Part shown: one piece after another, positions 33,377 to 42,962 of the stretch
Layout: every line of letters begins with the position of its first letter
How positions within the stretch are numbered: the stretch's first letter is position 1
Source of the DNA: Pedobacter frigidisoli
GTDB taxonomy: Bacteria > Bacteroidota > Bacteroidia > Sphingobacteriales > Sphingobacteriaceae
Assembly (NCBI RefSeq): GCF_004331675.1
Contig: NZ_SJSN01000001.1
Span: forward strand, 248,001-312,000
Direction: 5' to 3'
DNA: 64,000 bases
Notes under the pieces: generated by a model
Told to the model about the DNA's origin: nothing
The model's database searches: none
What the model saw: only the letters and a program-made list of their open reading frames with translations
Position numbers and translations under genes: made by a program

Positions 33377-35866
33377 ATGAGAATTTTAGAATCGAGAACG
33401 ATACAGATTACCCTTTTACTTTTAAGTTTAACTTTTAACCTTTTTGCCCAAACTGGAGGAAAAGCAAAAATTACAGGCACCCTAAAAGATGCCAAAACTC
33501 AAGAAACTATTCCCTTTGCAACAGCCGTATTAATTAATAAATCGACAGGCAAAAATGCAAAAATTGCCCAAACAGATATTAATGGTGCTTTTGTTATGGC
33601 AGATATACCAGCCGGAACTTTTACTTTTAAAATTAGCTTTGTTGGCTACCAAACCATGGTTAGGGATAACATTTCCATTACCGCAGCAACAGGAACGCTA
33701 AATTTTGGTGATATTAAAATGAACTCGGGCAAGGGAAATATTCTAAGCGAAGTTACCGTGACTGGCCAAAAACAAGGCATGCAAATGGGCATTGATAAAA
33801 AGATTTTCTCGGTAGATCAAAGCGTAATCAGCGAGGGTGGCTCTGCAGGCGATTTGTTAAATAACGTCCCTTCAGTTTCTACAGATATGGATGGAAACGT
33901 AAGCTTACGTGGTTCTACTGGCGTAAAGGTTTTAATTGATGGAAAACCATCGTTAATTGCTGGCGGTAACGTTGCTCAAATTTTGCAATCCATTCCAGCA
34001 AGTTCTATCGAAAGTGTTGAGGTAATTACCAATCCATCGGCTAAATATGATGCAGAAGGACAGTCTGGAATTATCAACATCGTATTAAAGAAAAACACAA
34101 AATTGGGTTTTAATGGTTCCGCTGCCTTAACCGCTGGTAACCGCGATAACTATAATGCAAACACCAATTTAAGTTTCCAAAACAGTAAAGTTAATATTTA
34201 CGGAAACTACAGCTATCGTTACGGCAATCGTATTGGGGGTGGTTTTCAGGATATTACTTATAAAAACTCGACAACTTCTACTGCTTTTGCAAACCAAAAT
34301 ACCGTTTCTACTTCATTGGATAAGGGCCATAATGCAAAGGCCGGGATTGATTATTATGTGGCACCGAAAAGTGTAATCAGTTTGTCTGGCGGCTTCAACT
34401 CTCGTGAAAATGATCGTAATGAGGTAATCAGCATCAATCAATTGGGTAAAACACTAAATCCCGTGTTGTTGAGCAACAGAAATAATTCAAACAGTGGAAC
34501 TGGAGATAGCTATGACTTGAATTTGGATTACAGCCAAAAATTTAAAAAACCGAAAGAAGAATTAACATTTAACTTCGGCTATTCTTACGGAACAAATGAT
34601 AACGACCAAACGTACAACACCAATACCACCAACAGAAATGGTGTTGCCATTAATGAAACCCTAAGTTTGCAACGAATCTTCAATACCGGGAATAATTCAA
34701 ACTATAATATTCAAACAGATTATACCTTACCAGTTGGAAAAGCAGGTAAAATTGAAGCTGGATACCGCAGCCAGATCCGTTTAGGCGATAACGACCAGTA
34801 TGCGGATTCGATTTTGACAAACACGAATTCCTATATCCAAAACAATAAATTGATTAACGGTTTTAGTAGCAAGGATCAGGTTCATGCGCTTTATTTAAAT
34901 TATCAAAATCAAATTAAGGATTTCGGTTACCAATTAGGTTTAAGGGCAGAAGACGCACGACTAGATACCCATTTAGATGGTTATACAAACAATGTATTAA
35001 CGTCTAGCGAAGGGAATATCCATTACAAAAGATTATACCCAAGTGTGTTTTTAACGCAGAAATTAAAAGGCGATAACCAAGTTCAACTGAGCTATACCCG
35101 CCGCGTAAATCGCCCTCGTCCTTGGGATACCAATCCATTCTTGGATGTTTCTGATCCATTAAATTACAGAGGCGGTAATCCGAACTTATTACCCGAGGAT
35201 GTGCACTCTTTCGAATTGGGCTACAGTAAATACTGGAAGAAAGTAACGTTAACGTCTAGCTTATATTACCGTAGAACAAATGATGTAATTCAACGCGTAA
35301 GAAGTACACCTGTAAATGGAATTATTACTACTACCCCACAAAATTTATCGAACCAAATTAATACCGGTTTAGAATTAATCGGTCGCTTTGATTTGATAAA
35401 GGCCTTAAATTTTACTACTAACGTAAATCTTTATCAAGCAAAATTTGCAGGCGATGAGCGTTTTGATATCCCTACAAGCAGTGGCTTTAGTTGGAATGCA
35501 AATTTAACGGCTAACTTAACTGTGGTAAAAAATGTATCGGTACAACTACGTGGAGATTACCGTGCTCCAGAAGTAATGGCTCAAGGTAAACGCAACGCAA
35601 TGTATGGTATTGATGGAGGAGCAAAATATGATTTTCCAAACAAAAAGGCATCACTCAGTTTCAATGTTAGGGATATGTTTAATACCCGCAGATGGAGCAT
35701 GACGACCGAAGATAGATCTACAATTGTAGATTTTGAACGACAAATGCAAGGAACGATGGGCAACTTAACTTTCTCATACCGATTTGGAAAAACAAGTTTC
35801 AACTTAAATAAAACCAAGAAGAAAGACGATCAACAAGATAACCGACCTGATGAAGGTTCATTTTAA
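33377..35866 (+). CDS. Outer-membrane beta-barrel protein (CarboxypepD-reg, plug-like, OMP_b-brl_3)
   Basis: 829 residues. Signal peptide (cut near LFAQ, residue 25), carboxypeptidase-regulatory-like domain (about 30-115, ITGTLKDAKTQETIPFATAV), plug-like region (about 130-225: GDLLNNVPSVSTDMDGNVSLRG, KVLIDGKPSLIAGG, SIESVEVITNPSAKYDAEG) and a long barrel with motifs such as SYTRRVNRPRPWDTNPFLD and YRGGNPNLLPED. It belongs to a large Bacteroidota group whose ligands are mostly unknown. The tail after the last strand is Lys/Asp-rich. It is separated from a similar gene at 35929 by a terminator. A transport or adhesion role is inferred only from the architecture. Confidence 0.85.
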   Translation: MRILESRTIQITLLLLSLTFNLFAQTGGKAKITGTLKDAKTQETIPFATAVLINKSTGKNAKIAQTDINGAFVMADIPAGTFTFKISFVGYQTMVRDNISITAATGTLNFGDIKMNSGKGNILSEVTVTGQKQGMQMGIDKKIFSVDQSVISEGGSAGDLLNNVPSVSTDMDGNVSLRGSTGVKVLIDGKPSLIAGGNVAQILQSIPASSIESVEVITNPSAKYDAEGQSGIINIVLKKNTKLGFNGSAALTAGNRDNYNANTNLSFQNSKVNIYGNYSYRYGNRIGGGFQDITYKNSTTSTAFANQNTVSTSLDKGHNAKAGIDYYVAPKSVISLSGGFNSRENDRNEVISINQLGKTLNPVLLSNRNNSNSGTGDSYDLNLDYSQKFKKPKEELTFNFGYSYGTNDNDQTYNTNTTNRNGVAINETLSLQRIFNTGNNSNYNIQTDYTLPVGKAGKIEAGYRSQIRLGDNDQYADSILTNTNSYIQNNKLINGFSSKDQVHALYLNYQNQIKDFGYQLGLRAEDARLDTHLDGYTNNVLTSSEGNIHYKRLYPSVFLTQKLKGDNQVQLSYTRRVNRPRPWDTNPFLDVSDPLNYRGGNPNLLPEDVHSFELGYSKYWKKVTLTSSLYYRRTNDVIQRVRSTPVNGIITTTPQNLSNQINTGLELIGRFDLIKALNFTTNVNLYQAKFAGDERFDIPTSSGFSWNANLTANLTVVKNVSVQLRGDYRAPEVMAQGKRNAMYGIDGGAKYDFPNKKASLSFNVRDMFNTRRWSMTTEDRSTIVDFERQMQGTMGNLTFSYRFGKTSFNLNKTKKKDDQQDNRPDEGSF

Positions 35867-35869
35867 ATG

Positions 35870-35912
35870 AAAAAAGGTGCTTTTGAAAAATTTATTTTTA
35901 AGCACCTTTTTA
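35870..35912 (+). terminator. Terminator between the two barrel genes
   Basis: AAAAAAGGTGCTT / AAGCACCTTTTT with a loop of about 20 bases, followed by T. It ends 17 bases before the TTG start of the next gene, so that gene needs its own promoter or read-through. Confidence 0.75.
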
Positions 35913-35928
35913 TTAACTAATCTAGCCA

Positions 35929-38364
35929 TTGAAAAAACGCCTACTCAAAATTATTCTCCTCGTTACTATGCTGTCGGGCAGCGTAATGGCTAATACTATT
36001 GATAAAGGCATTATTAGTGGCCGAGTGGTAGAAGAAGTTGGCGGGCTTTCCATTCCATCGGCTGTTATTTCCATTTATTTAGATTTATCTGAGCAACCAA
36101 TTATAACAGCCTCAACTGACGATGATGGACATTTCAGCATTAAAAACCTCAAAGCTGGAAACTACAGTGTAAGGGTAAGTTTTGTAGGTTATGCACCACT
36201 TAAAGTAAACGGAATTACGATTACAGAAAAGGATTTTGACAAAAATCTTGGCACTTTGAAGTTGGGCTCAGATCAGAATACACTCGGCGAAGTAACTATT
36301 ACCGTTCAAAAACCGCCTATAGAATTTGGTGCCGATGGTATTACCTATAACGTAGGATCATCCTTGTTAGCCGAGGGAAGCACGGCAACCGACGTACTTA
36401 AAAACGTACCCATGGTTCAGGTGGATATTGATGGCAATGCAACTATTGCTGGCAAAAGAAATACAAGGATTTTTATCGATGGAAAACCATCAGATTATAT
36501 GACTTCAAATATTTCTGATTTGCTGAATGTGCTTCCATCCGATGCCATCGAAAAAATAGAAGTACTTACCAACCCACCATCGAAATATAGCGGAGATGGC
36601 GAGGGCATCATCAACATTGTGATGAAGAAAGGCTTCAAAGTAGGCTTTAATGGTAATGCTGGCATTTCTAGTGGCCTTCAAGGTAATAGCAATGCGAATG
36701 CTAACGGTTCTTATCGAGGCAAAAACTATTCAATTAACGGAAGTGGTGCTTACCGATTTAATATCGGCAAAGGGGATAATCACAATTATCGCGAGAATTT
36801 CTTTCCTGATACCACTTTTTATTATGATCAATATGGCGGTTATAAAAACCTAAATAATGGTGCAAATTTTCGTGTTGGCTTAGATTGGGACATTACGCCA
36901 AAGCAAAGTTTACGGGTATCTACAAACTTTAATAACAATAATTCTAACACGAATTCATCCAACGATCTTCATTATTTAAGTGAGGATTTAGCTGAACAAA
37001 AGCTTAGAAACCAACTTAACACTGGCGATGGAAGCAGCAATAACTTTGTTTTTAATTCAGATTATGATCTTCAAACGGATACCAGTGGTGGTAAAATTTC
37101 CATTGGCTTAACAGTAAGCACCAATAAAAACTTAGACTTTCGAGATTACAGTACCACTTATGCTCAACCCAGTAATTCCAACCCAACACTCCAACAAAAT
37201 AGCAATAACACGGGCAATAATGGTGTAACCTTTAATCTCGATTACGAGAAGCCAATATTTAAGAAAAGAGATCGTGTTGAGGCAGGACTTGCTTACAATT
37301 ATCGAAAGAATGATAATGATTTAGCAATAGAAAACTACAATTTCACTACCCAGCAATTTATTAAGAACATTAAACTTTCTAATCAATTTTTATATAATGA
37401 AAATATCTTTGCGGGTTATGCTTCGTATAACTTTCGGAGTACTGGCTGGGGAGCAAAAGCAGGTATGAGAGCAGAGCTTACAGATGTAGCTTTTGATCTT
37501 TCTACCGGGGAGAATTATAACGTAAAACCCTACCTCAGTCTTTTCCCTAACCTATCACTAAATCGATTTTTCAGGAAGCGTTACAACTTTGGAGCTACCT
37601 ATAGCATCCGTGTAAATCGCCCAAGAGAGAATACCTTAAATCCACAAGTTAACAATGTAGACACCTTAAATATTTCCTATGGAAACCCGGATTTACTTCC
37701 TGCCTACACCCATCAAATGGAAATAAATTTCGGTGCTTTTGGTCAAAAATGGTCGTTTAATCCAAGGCTTTCCTACTCAACAAGCAGGGGTGTAATAGAG
37801 CGATTTCGAACGGTTACTTTAATCCCTGGAACAAGTACAGCCCGATCAGAAAGCACTTTCGATAATGTGGGCACAAATAATTCTTTAGCGCTAATCCTAA
37901 TAGGAAATTATCGGCCTACAAATAAGATATCAGCTAATGGAAACTTTAGTGTAATACAGAGCAATTATACCTCGAAACTAAATAGCTCATTAAATAGAGA
38001 TGGATTAAGCTTTAGGGCTGCAATGGGTTTTTCTATGCAATTGCCCTTTAAAACGGCTTTTGAATCGAACCTAAATTACGCGAATAATACCAATGCGCAA
38101 GGTAGAAACAAGGGCTCAATGACTTCCAATTTCTCTGCTAGAAAGGTGTTTTTCGGTAACCGATTAAACTTTAGAATTACCTTAAATGATATTTTTGGCA
38201 ATAGAAGTAATACTTTCTTTAACGAAGGTACTAACTTCCGATTGGAAAATTATTCGACCAACAACACCCAGAATTTTGTGTTTAGCTTAAATTATAGGTT
38301 TACCAAGATTAGGGTGAATAAAACGCCTATCCCTCCTCCGCCAGCAACTATGGATCCAAAATAG
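35929..38364 (+). CDS. Second outer-membrane beta-barrel protein of the same group
   Basis: 811 residues, read from TTG (MKKRLLKIILLVTMLSGSVMAN signal peptide). The same order as the upstream gene: carboxypeptidase-regulatory-like domain (about 27-115), plug-like region (about 140-225: TDVLKNVPMVQVDIDGNATIAG, RIFIDGKPSDYM, AIEKIEVLTNPPSKYSGDG) and barrel (NRPRENTLNPQVNNVDT, YGNPDLLPAYTHQMEI). It ends in a proline-rich tail (PPPPATMDPK) instead of the usual aromatic last residue, so the tail may lie outside the barrel. A distant paralogue of the preceding gene. Function unknown. Confidence 0.85.
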   Translation: MKKRLLKIILLVTMLSGSVMANTIDKGIISGRVVEEVGGLSIPSAVISIYLDLSEQPIITASTDDDGHFSIKNLKAGNYSVRVSFVGYAPLKVNGITITEKDFDKNLGTLKLGSDQNTLGEVTITVQKPPIEFGADGITYNVGSSLLAEGSTATDVLKNVPMVQVDIDGNATIAGKRNTRIFIDGKPSDYMTSNISDLLNVLPSDAIEKIEVLTNPPSKYSGDGEGIINIVMKKGFKVGFNGNAGISSGLQGNSNANANGSYRGKNYSINGSGAYRFNIGKGDNHNYRENFFPDTTFYYDQYGGYKNLNNGANFRVGLDWDITPKQSLRVSTNFNNNNSNTNSSNDLHYLSEDLAEQKLRNQLNTGDGSSNNFVFNSDYDLQTDTSGGKISIGLTVSTNKNLDFRDYSTTYAQPSNSNPTLQQNSNNTGNNGVTFNLDYEKPIFKKRDRVEAGLAYNYRKNDNDLAIENYNFTTQQFIKNIKLSNQFLYNENIFAGYASYNFRSTGWGAKAGMRAELTDVAFDLSTGENYNVKPYLSLFPNLSLNRFFRKRYNFGATYSIRVNRPRENTLNPQVNNVDTLNISYGNPDLLPAYTHQMEINFGAFGQKWSFNPRLSYSTSRGVIERFRTVTLIPGTSTARSESTFDNVGTNNSLALILIGNYRPTNKISANGNFSVIQSNYTSKLNSSLNRDGLSFRAAMGFSMQLPFKTAFESNLNYANNTNAQGRNKGSMTSNFSARKVFFGNRLNFRITLNDIFGNRSNTFFNEGTNFRLENYSTNNTQNFVFSLNYRFTKIRVNKTPIPPPPATMDPK

Positions 38365-38400
38365 TTTGCATAGCAATAACCATATTTATTAAATTGCGAC

Positions 38401-38955
38401 ATGGAAGAAATCAATCCTTGGAAAACCCTCGAAAGCGAAGTAAAGTACGATAACAATTGGATCAGGTTAACCGAACATCAGGTGATCAACCCATCGGGAG
38501 GCAAAGGCATTTATGGAACCGTTCATTTTAAAAATATTGCCATTGGTATTTTACCGCTCGATGCAGATTATAACACCTGGTTAGTTGGTCAATATCGTTA
38601 CCCATTAAAAGCCTATAGCTGGGAAATTCCCGAAGGTGGTGGCCCATTTCATGAGGAACCATTAGAAAGTGCTCGAAGAGAATTGCTCGAAGAAACCGGT
38701 ATGAGTGCTAGAAATTGGCAAGAAATTCAAAGAATGCACCTTTCAAATTCGGTAAGCGATGAACTTTCTATTATTTACATCGCCACAGATTTAATTCAGG
38801 GTATTGCCATGCCCGAGGAAACGGAACAATTGGTGGTTAAAAAATTAGCTTTTGATGAGGCTTACCAAATGGTGATGAATGGTGAGATAACCGATTCGAT
38901 GAGTGTGGTAGCCATTTTAAAGGCAAAGCTGATGATTTTAAACGGTGATTTGTAA
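38401..38955 (+). CDS. Nudix hydrolase (ADP-ribose pyrophosphatase type)
   Basis: 184 residues. The Nudix box G-x5-E-x7-REL-x-EE-x-GM spans residues 79-101 (EGGGPFHEEPLESARRELLE, then ETGM). The preceding WEIPEGG is typical of ADP-ribose/NDP-sugar pyrophosphatases. It hydrolyses nucleoside diphosphate linked compounds in the cytosol; the exact substrate is uncertain. It is followed 32 bases later by the acyltransferase gene, which has its own promoter box. Confidence 0.88.
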   Translation: MEEINPWKTLESEVKYDNNWIRLTEHQVINPSGGKGIYGTVHFKNIAIGILPLDADYNTWLVGQYRYPLKAYSWEIPEGGGPFHEEPLESARRELLEETGMSARNWQEIQRMHLSNSVSDELSIIYIATDLIQGIAMPEETEQLVVKKLAFDEAYQMVMNGEITDSMSVVAILKAKLMILNGDL

Positions 38956-38959
38956 TCAT

Positions 38960-38967
38960 TATCTTTG
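38960..38967 (+). promoter_or_regulatory. -7 box of the acyltransferase gene
   Basis: TATCTTTG is a perfect TAnnTTTG, 21 bases before the ATG at 38988. A TTTT/TTTA stretch lies about 20 bases upstream at the -33 position. Confidence 0.5.
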
Positions 38968-38987
38968 TCGCCATATTTAACCAAACG

Positions 38988-39728
38988 ATGAGTAAATTTT
39001 TCGGATACATACTTAGTCCAATATTCTATTTTTTCTTCGCCCTTTCACTTTGTATTTTCCATCCCATACAATGGTTTTGCCACAAGTTTTTCGGTTATAA
39101 GGCGCATAAGGTTTCGGTCGATTATCTTAATTTTTTCTTAACCTATTGTCAAATATTTCTTTTTAATTCCGTTAGTTTTAAAAATGAGTATGATTTACCA
39201 ACTGATAGACCAATAATTTTTGCGGCAAATCACCAGAGCATGTACGACATTCCATCGCTGATTTGGTTTTTAAGAAAACACAGTGCAAAGTTTATTTCCA
39301 AAATAGAGCTTACAAAAGGTATTCCATCCATTTCCATTAACCTACGTTTAGGCGGCGGAGCAAATATCAATAGGAAAGATAACAAGCAGGCCATCTCAGA
39401 AATTATTAAACTTGGCCGCCGGATGAAAGAAAATAATTGGAGTACAGTTATCTTTCCAGAAGGAACAAGGGCAAAAGATGGGCTCGTTAAACAGTTTCAA
39501 TTCGGTGGCATTGCAACAATTTTAAAGGCTGTTCCAAATGCATTGGTTGTACCTGTGGCTATAGAAAATTCCTGGAAAATAGTTCGTTTCGGAATGTATC
39601 CATTAACTACAGGCCACGCGTTGCGGTGGACAATTTTGAAGCCCATTGAACCGGGAGAGAAAACAGCTAATGAGATTACATTAGAGGTAGAAACAGAGAT
39701 TAGAAAAGTATTAAAACAAATTTCATAG
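38988..39728 (+). CDS. 1-acyl-glycerol-3-phosphate acyltransferase (PlsC-like)
   Basis: 246 residues. An N-terminal hydrophobic segment (about 5-30) anchors it to the inner membrane. The HX4D catalytic motif is NHQSMYD (81-87), followed by the substrate-binding FPEGTRAKDG (about 162) and VPVAIENSW. It transfers an acyl chain to lysophosphatidate in phospholipid synthesis. The downstream TraB/GumN gene begins one base after the stop, so they are co-transcribed. Confidence 0.88.
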   Translation: MSKFFGYILSPIFYFFFALSLCIFHPIQWFCHKFFGYKAHKVSVDYLNFFLTYCQIFLFNSVSFKNEYDLPTDRPIIFAANHQSMYDIPSLIWFLRKHSAKFISKIELTKGIPSISINLRLGGGANINRKDNKQAISEIIKLGRRMKENNWSTVIFPEGTRAKDGLVKQFQFGGIATILKAVPNALVVPVAIENSWKIVRFGMYPLTTGHALRWTILKPIEPGEKTANEITLEVETEIRKVLKQIS

Positions 39729-39729
39729 T

Positions 39730-40607
39730 ATGAAGCATCTAAAATATATTTTGGTTCTATTCGTCTTTATCGGATTAAAATCAAGCGCTCAAAATAAAGC
39801 AACTACGAACAGCATATTCTGGGAAATATCTGGCAAGGGGATAAAATCATCCTATCTTTTCGGAACTTATCATTTCGCTGGAAAAAGCTTTCTCGACAGT
39901 ATGAAAAACGTTAATTCAAAGCTGGCCGCAAGCGATGTAATTGTTGGTGAGCTCTTACTTAAAGATAGTTTGTTACCTCAAAAACTTGCCCCATTTATGC
40001 TTTTGAAAGATACTACTTTGAATAAAGTATTAAATGAGAGTGAGTACAAATTGGTAGCAGATTATTTGAAAAAAATATCTGGTTACGATTTAAATTTTCT
40101 AAATGCCATGAATCCGACAGGTGTGCAAATGATGATGCTCCAATTTACAGCACCTAAAACAATAGATAAAGACAATCCGGCTTTAGATATTTACTTTCAG
40201 GATTATGCACAAGCGCATAAGAAAAATATTATTGGTTTAGAAACGGTAGAAGAACAGGGACGAATTATGTTCAACGGCACTGTAGAAAGACAGAAAGAAA
40301 GATTGCTTGATAATGTAAAAAACAGCGAAAAGACAAAAAACAAGGCGACGAACTATATCAATATTACATTCAACAAGACTTGAAGAAGATTGAGGCATTG
40401 TATGCTGAAAAAAGTGGCTACACAGACGAAGAATTTGAAGATTTACTTAAGAATAGAAACCTAGCCTGGATGAAAATATTGCCTGAAATAATGAACAAGC
40501 AAACTGCATTTATTGCAGTAGGTGCAGGTCATTTAATCGATCAATGGGGATTAATTAATCTTTTAAGAAAAAGCGGTTATACCGTTAAGCCTATAAATAC
40601 GAACTAA
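39730..40607 (+). pseudogene. TraB/GumN-family gene broken by a frameshift
   Basis: Signal peptide (cut near SSAQ, residue 21), then NSIFWEISGKGIKSSYLFGTYHFAG in successive pieces, the TraB/GumN N-terminal G-x-x-H motif. The frame runs to a premature stop at 40381-40383. The C-terminal half (DELYQYYIQQDLKKIEAL, then RNLAWMKILPEI and TAFIAVGAGHLIDQWGLINLL) continues in another frame from about 40341 to 40607. Adding one A to the A6 run at 40335-40340 restores one continuous protein of about 292 residues, so this is a one-base deletion (or an assembly error, or programmed slippage). Function unknown; probably periplasmic. The end lies two bases from the convergent LytTR gene. Confidence 0.85.
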
Positions 40608-40609
40608 AT

Positions 40610-41359
40610 TTAAATATTCTTATTGCCAATTACCCTAAAAAATTCGTCTCTGTAGGTATCTCCTACTGGGATAATCTTGGTATTAATTGTAATTCGACTT
40701 CGTTCAATACTTTCAATTTTATCAACTGCAACAATGTAAGATTTGTGCACCCTGATGAACTGACTTTGAGGTAAAGCTTCCTCCATCTTTTTCATGCTTT
40801 GAAGTGTAATTACACGCTCATCCTTTGTAAAGATGGAAATGTAATCTTTCAATCCCTCAATGAATAAAATATCGTGTAAGTAAATTTTCTGAATCTTATG
40901 TTCCGTTTTTACGAAAATATAATCTTGAATAGGGTTAGCTGAACCCGAAAATGGAGCTGGCGTAATAATGGGCTGTGCAACAGCTGCAGGCACTTCTACT
41001 GGCTTAAACTGATTATGAACTTTCTCCACAGCCTTATAAAAACGATCGAACGCAATTGGTTTCAAAAGGTAATCAGAAACATTAAGATCGTAGCTTTCTA
41101 AAGCATATTGTGGGTAAGCAGTTGTTAAAATATAATGGCATTTATTGCCTGCAATCTTCAAGAATTGAATGCCTGTTAGTTCTGGCATTTGGATATCCAG
41201 AAATACTAAATCGATTCCACCAGCCTGAACAATTTGTAAAGCCTCAATAGGGTTTTCGCACCTTTTAACCATGGTTAAAAAAGGCACTTTCGAAATATAG
41301 TCTTGCAAAATATCAAGCGCTAAAGGCTCGTCATCAACAACAATACAGTTTAAGTTCAT
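40610..41359 (-). CDS. LytTR-family response regulator
   Basis: 249 residues. Receiver domain (about 3-120) with phospho-acceptor Asp in LVFLDIQMPELTG (about 55) and the Lys in DYLLKPIAF. A linker rich in Pro/Val/Ala (about 130-150) leads to a LytTR DNA-binding domain (about 150-245, IFVKTEHKIQKIYLHDILFIEGLKDYI in pieces, SQFIRVHKSYIVAVDKIESI). It pairs with the histidine kinase upstream at 41421 (62-base gap). The target genes are unknown; the nearby ABC exporter is a candidate. Confidence 0.92.
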   Translation of the reverse strand: MNLNCIVVDDEPLALDILQDYISKVPFLTMVKRCENPIEALQIVQAGGIDLVFLDIQMPELTGIQFLKIAGNKCHYILTTAYPQYALESYDLNVSDYLLKPIAFDRFYKAVEKVHNQFKPVEVPAAVAQPIITPAPFSGSANPIQDYIFVKTEHKIQKIYLHDILFIEGLKDYISIFTKDERVITLQSMKKMEEALPQSQFIRVHKSYIVAVDKIESIERSRITINTKIIPVGDTYRDEFFRVIGNKNI

Positions 41360-41420
41360 TTTAGGTTTATTATTTTAATTAATGATTTTCAATTGGGCTC
41401 CGCTAGTCTGGCTTACGAAA

Positions 41421-42452
41421 TTAAATATCAATCATCAGTTCACAGGTGTAATGAGTAGCCGAATTTACAACATTTAATTTATATCTATCAGGATAAGTAA
41501 GCTGTAACCTTCGCTCCACATTGGTTAACCCCACACCACCCTGCGCATCTTTATTCTGATTATTCTTTTTATTGATCACACTGAAATGAAGAATTTTTTG
41601 GTTTGCAATGATGTTAATCTTTACCGGATTTTCAGGATCATTTACCACGCCATGTTTAAAAGCGTTTTCTACAAAAGAAATCAACATTAACGGAACAATC
41701 TTTTGATCATCTATTTCGCCATTTAGCGTAAGTTCGATGAAAGCGCCATCCTTAAACCTTATTTTTTGGAGTTCTATGTAATTGGTTAAATAATCAACTT
41801 CCTTACTTAGGGCAACAGTTGGTGTATTGCTTTCATAAATCATGTAGCGCATAATCTCTGAGAGCTTCATAATCGCATCGGCTGTTTTATCCGATTTTTG
41901 ATAAGCAAGAGAATAAATATTATTAAGTGAATTAAATAAGAAATGTGGGTTAAGCTGAGATTTTAGAAACTGAAGCTCCATTTCACGGCGCTCGCTTTCC
42001 AAGTTGCGTTGAATACGTTCATTTGCAAACCAATCTGCTGCAAATTTTATGAGGCAGCTGGAAACCAGAAAGAAGCCACAAAGAAACAATTGAGCGAAAA
42101 AGTATTGATCTGCTAATAGGGTTTTTTTCTTGCCATCCATCACGTATTCCAACATATCCTTTGGATTCAAAACCGCGACAACAGTTTTAATTAAAGATGC
42201 AGCGCCTAGCAACAGAACAAAAGCCAGAATATATAAAAAGTACTTTTTCCTTTGCTTAATAAGGTTGGGTATAAGGATTAAATAATTAATATAGAACAGT
42301 GAAACATTTATTATCCCAAATAAAATGAACGATAACAAGATATGTTTTACACTCTTTGCCTCGGTATCAAAAAAAACATCCAAAGCGATTATAATCAATA
42401 TTACTGCCCAATATATCCCATGTAATATTATAGGTCCTTTACTTTTTTTCAT
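41421..42452 (-). CDS. LytS-type sensor histidine kinase
   Basis: 343 residues from the ATG at 42452 (MKKSKGPIILHG); an upstream in-frame ATG (42488) adds 12 residues. Four predicted membrane helices (about 12-30, 38-58, 70-90, 120-140) are followed by the PF06580-type kinase domain with the phospho-His in QLNPHFLFNSLNNIYSLAYQ and the ATP-binding part VPLMLISFVENAFKHGVV and GGVGLTNVERRLQLTYP. It works with the LytTR regulator that follows. No extracellular domain, so the signal is probably sensed in the membrane. Confidence 0.92.
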   Translation of the reverse strand: MKKSKGPIILHGIYWAVILIIIALDVFFDTEAKSVKHILLSFILFGIINVSLFYINYLILIPNLIKQRKKYFLYILAFVLLLGAASLIKTVVAVLNPKDMLEYVMDGKKKTLLADQYFFAQLFLCGFFLVSSCLIKFAADWFANERIQRNLESERREMELQFLKSQLNPHFLFNSLNNIYSLAYQKSDKTADAIMKLSEIMRYMIYESNTPTVALSKEVDYLTNYIELQKIRFKDGAFIELTLNGEIDDQKIVPLMLISFVENAFKHGVVNDPENPVKINIIANQKILHFSVINKKNNQNKDAQGGVGLTNVERRLQLTYPDRYKLNVVNSATHYTCELMIDI

Positions 42453-42699
42453 GTATGCTTTGTTAATTGGAGAACAAATAAATGGCATTTGCTTTCATGC
42501 ATCCAAAATAAATAAACTTTACATTTTAAAAGTATACAATCTACCAACGGGCATTTTTTTTCTACCAACCGTCCAAATGGCATAATTTATCGACAAACGC
42601 CTAAAATGCCTGTTGATCTAGAATCTTTAACACTTGGTATAATAGATTTTAGCAGCAGGTTTTCATTCTGTTCCTTTGAATCATCAAAACGAAACAATT

Positions 42700-42957
42700 A
42701 TGAAATCATCAGCAGTCATTAACTTAAAAAACACAGCTTTAATTGCTGATGAAAATAATATCGCCTCAACCATAAATAACCAGATCATGAAAAAGTTAGC
42801 CAACACTTCGCCATTTTTACTTTTATTATTACCAGTATTTATGATGATTATTTTAACGCTTACCGTTAACACCAATCAAAACGATGCTGAAATTGTAGTT
42901 AAACCTGCTAAAGCTTCTACTTCTATTGTAAAACAGGCAACAGCCATTTTCAAATAA
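42700..42957 (+). CDS. Small single-pass membrane protein upstream of the ABC exporter
   Basis: 85 residues from the ATG at 42700; an upstream ATG at 42676 and an internal one at 42787 are alternatives. Residues about 37-57 form one membrane helix (PFLLLLLPVFMMIILTLTV), with the tail NTNQNDAEIVVKPAKASTSI outside. No family recognised. It ends five bases before the ABC ATPase gene, so it is likely to be co-transcribed and may be an accessory subunit or substrate of the exporter, which is inference. Confidence 0.6.
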   Translation: MKSSAVINLKNTALIADENNIASTINNQIMKKLANTSPFLLLLLPVFMMIILTLTVNTNQNDAEIVVKPAKASTSIVKQATAIFK

Positions 42958-42962
42958 GAAGA

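Noticed and set aside
40380-40607. Separate 75-residue gene after the TraB/GumN gene
   Set aside because: It is the family's C-terminal half in a shifted frame, with coding sense continuing upstream of its ATG.
42325-42585. 86-codon plus-strand frame opposite the LytS-type kinase start
   Set aside because: It lies mostly antisense to the kinase's first membrane helices and has no family or signal of its own.
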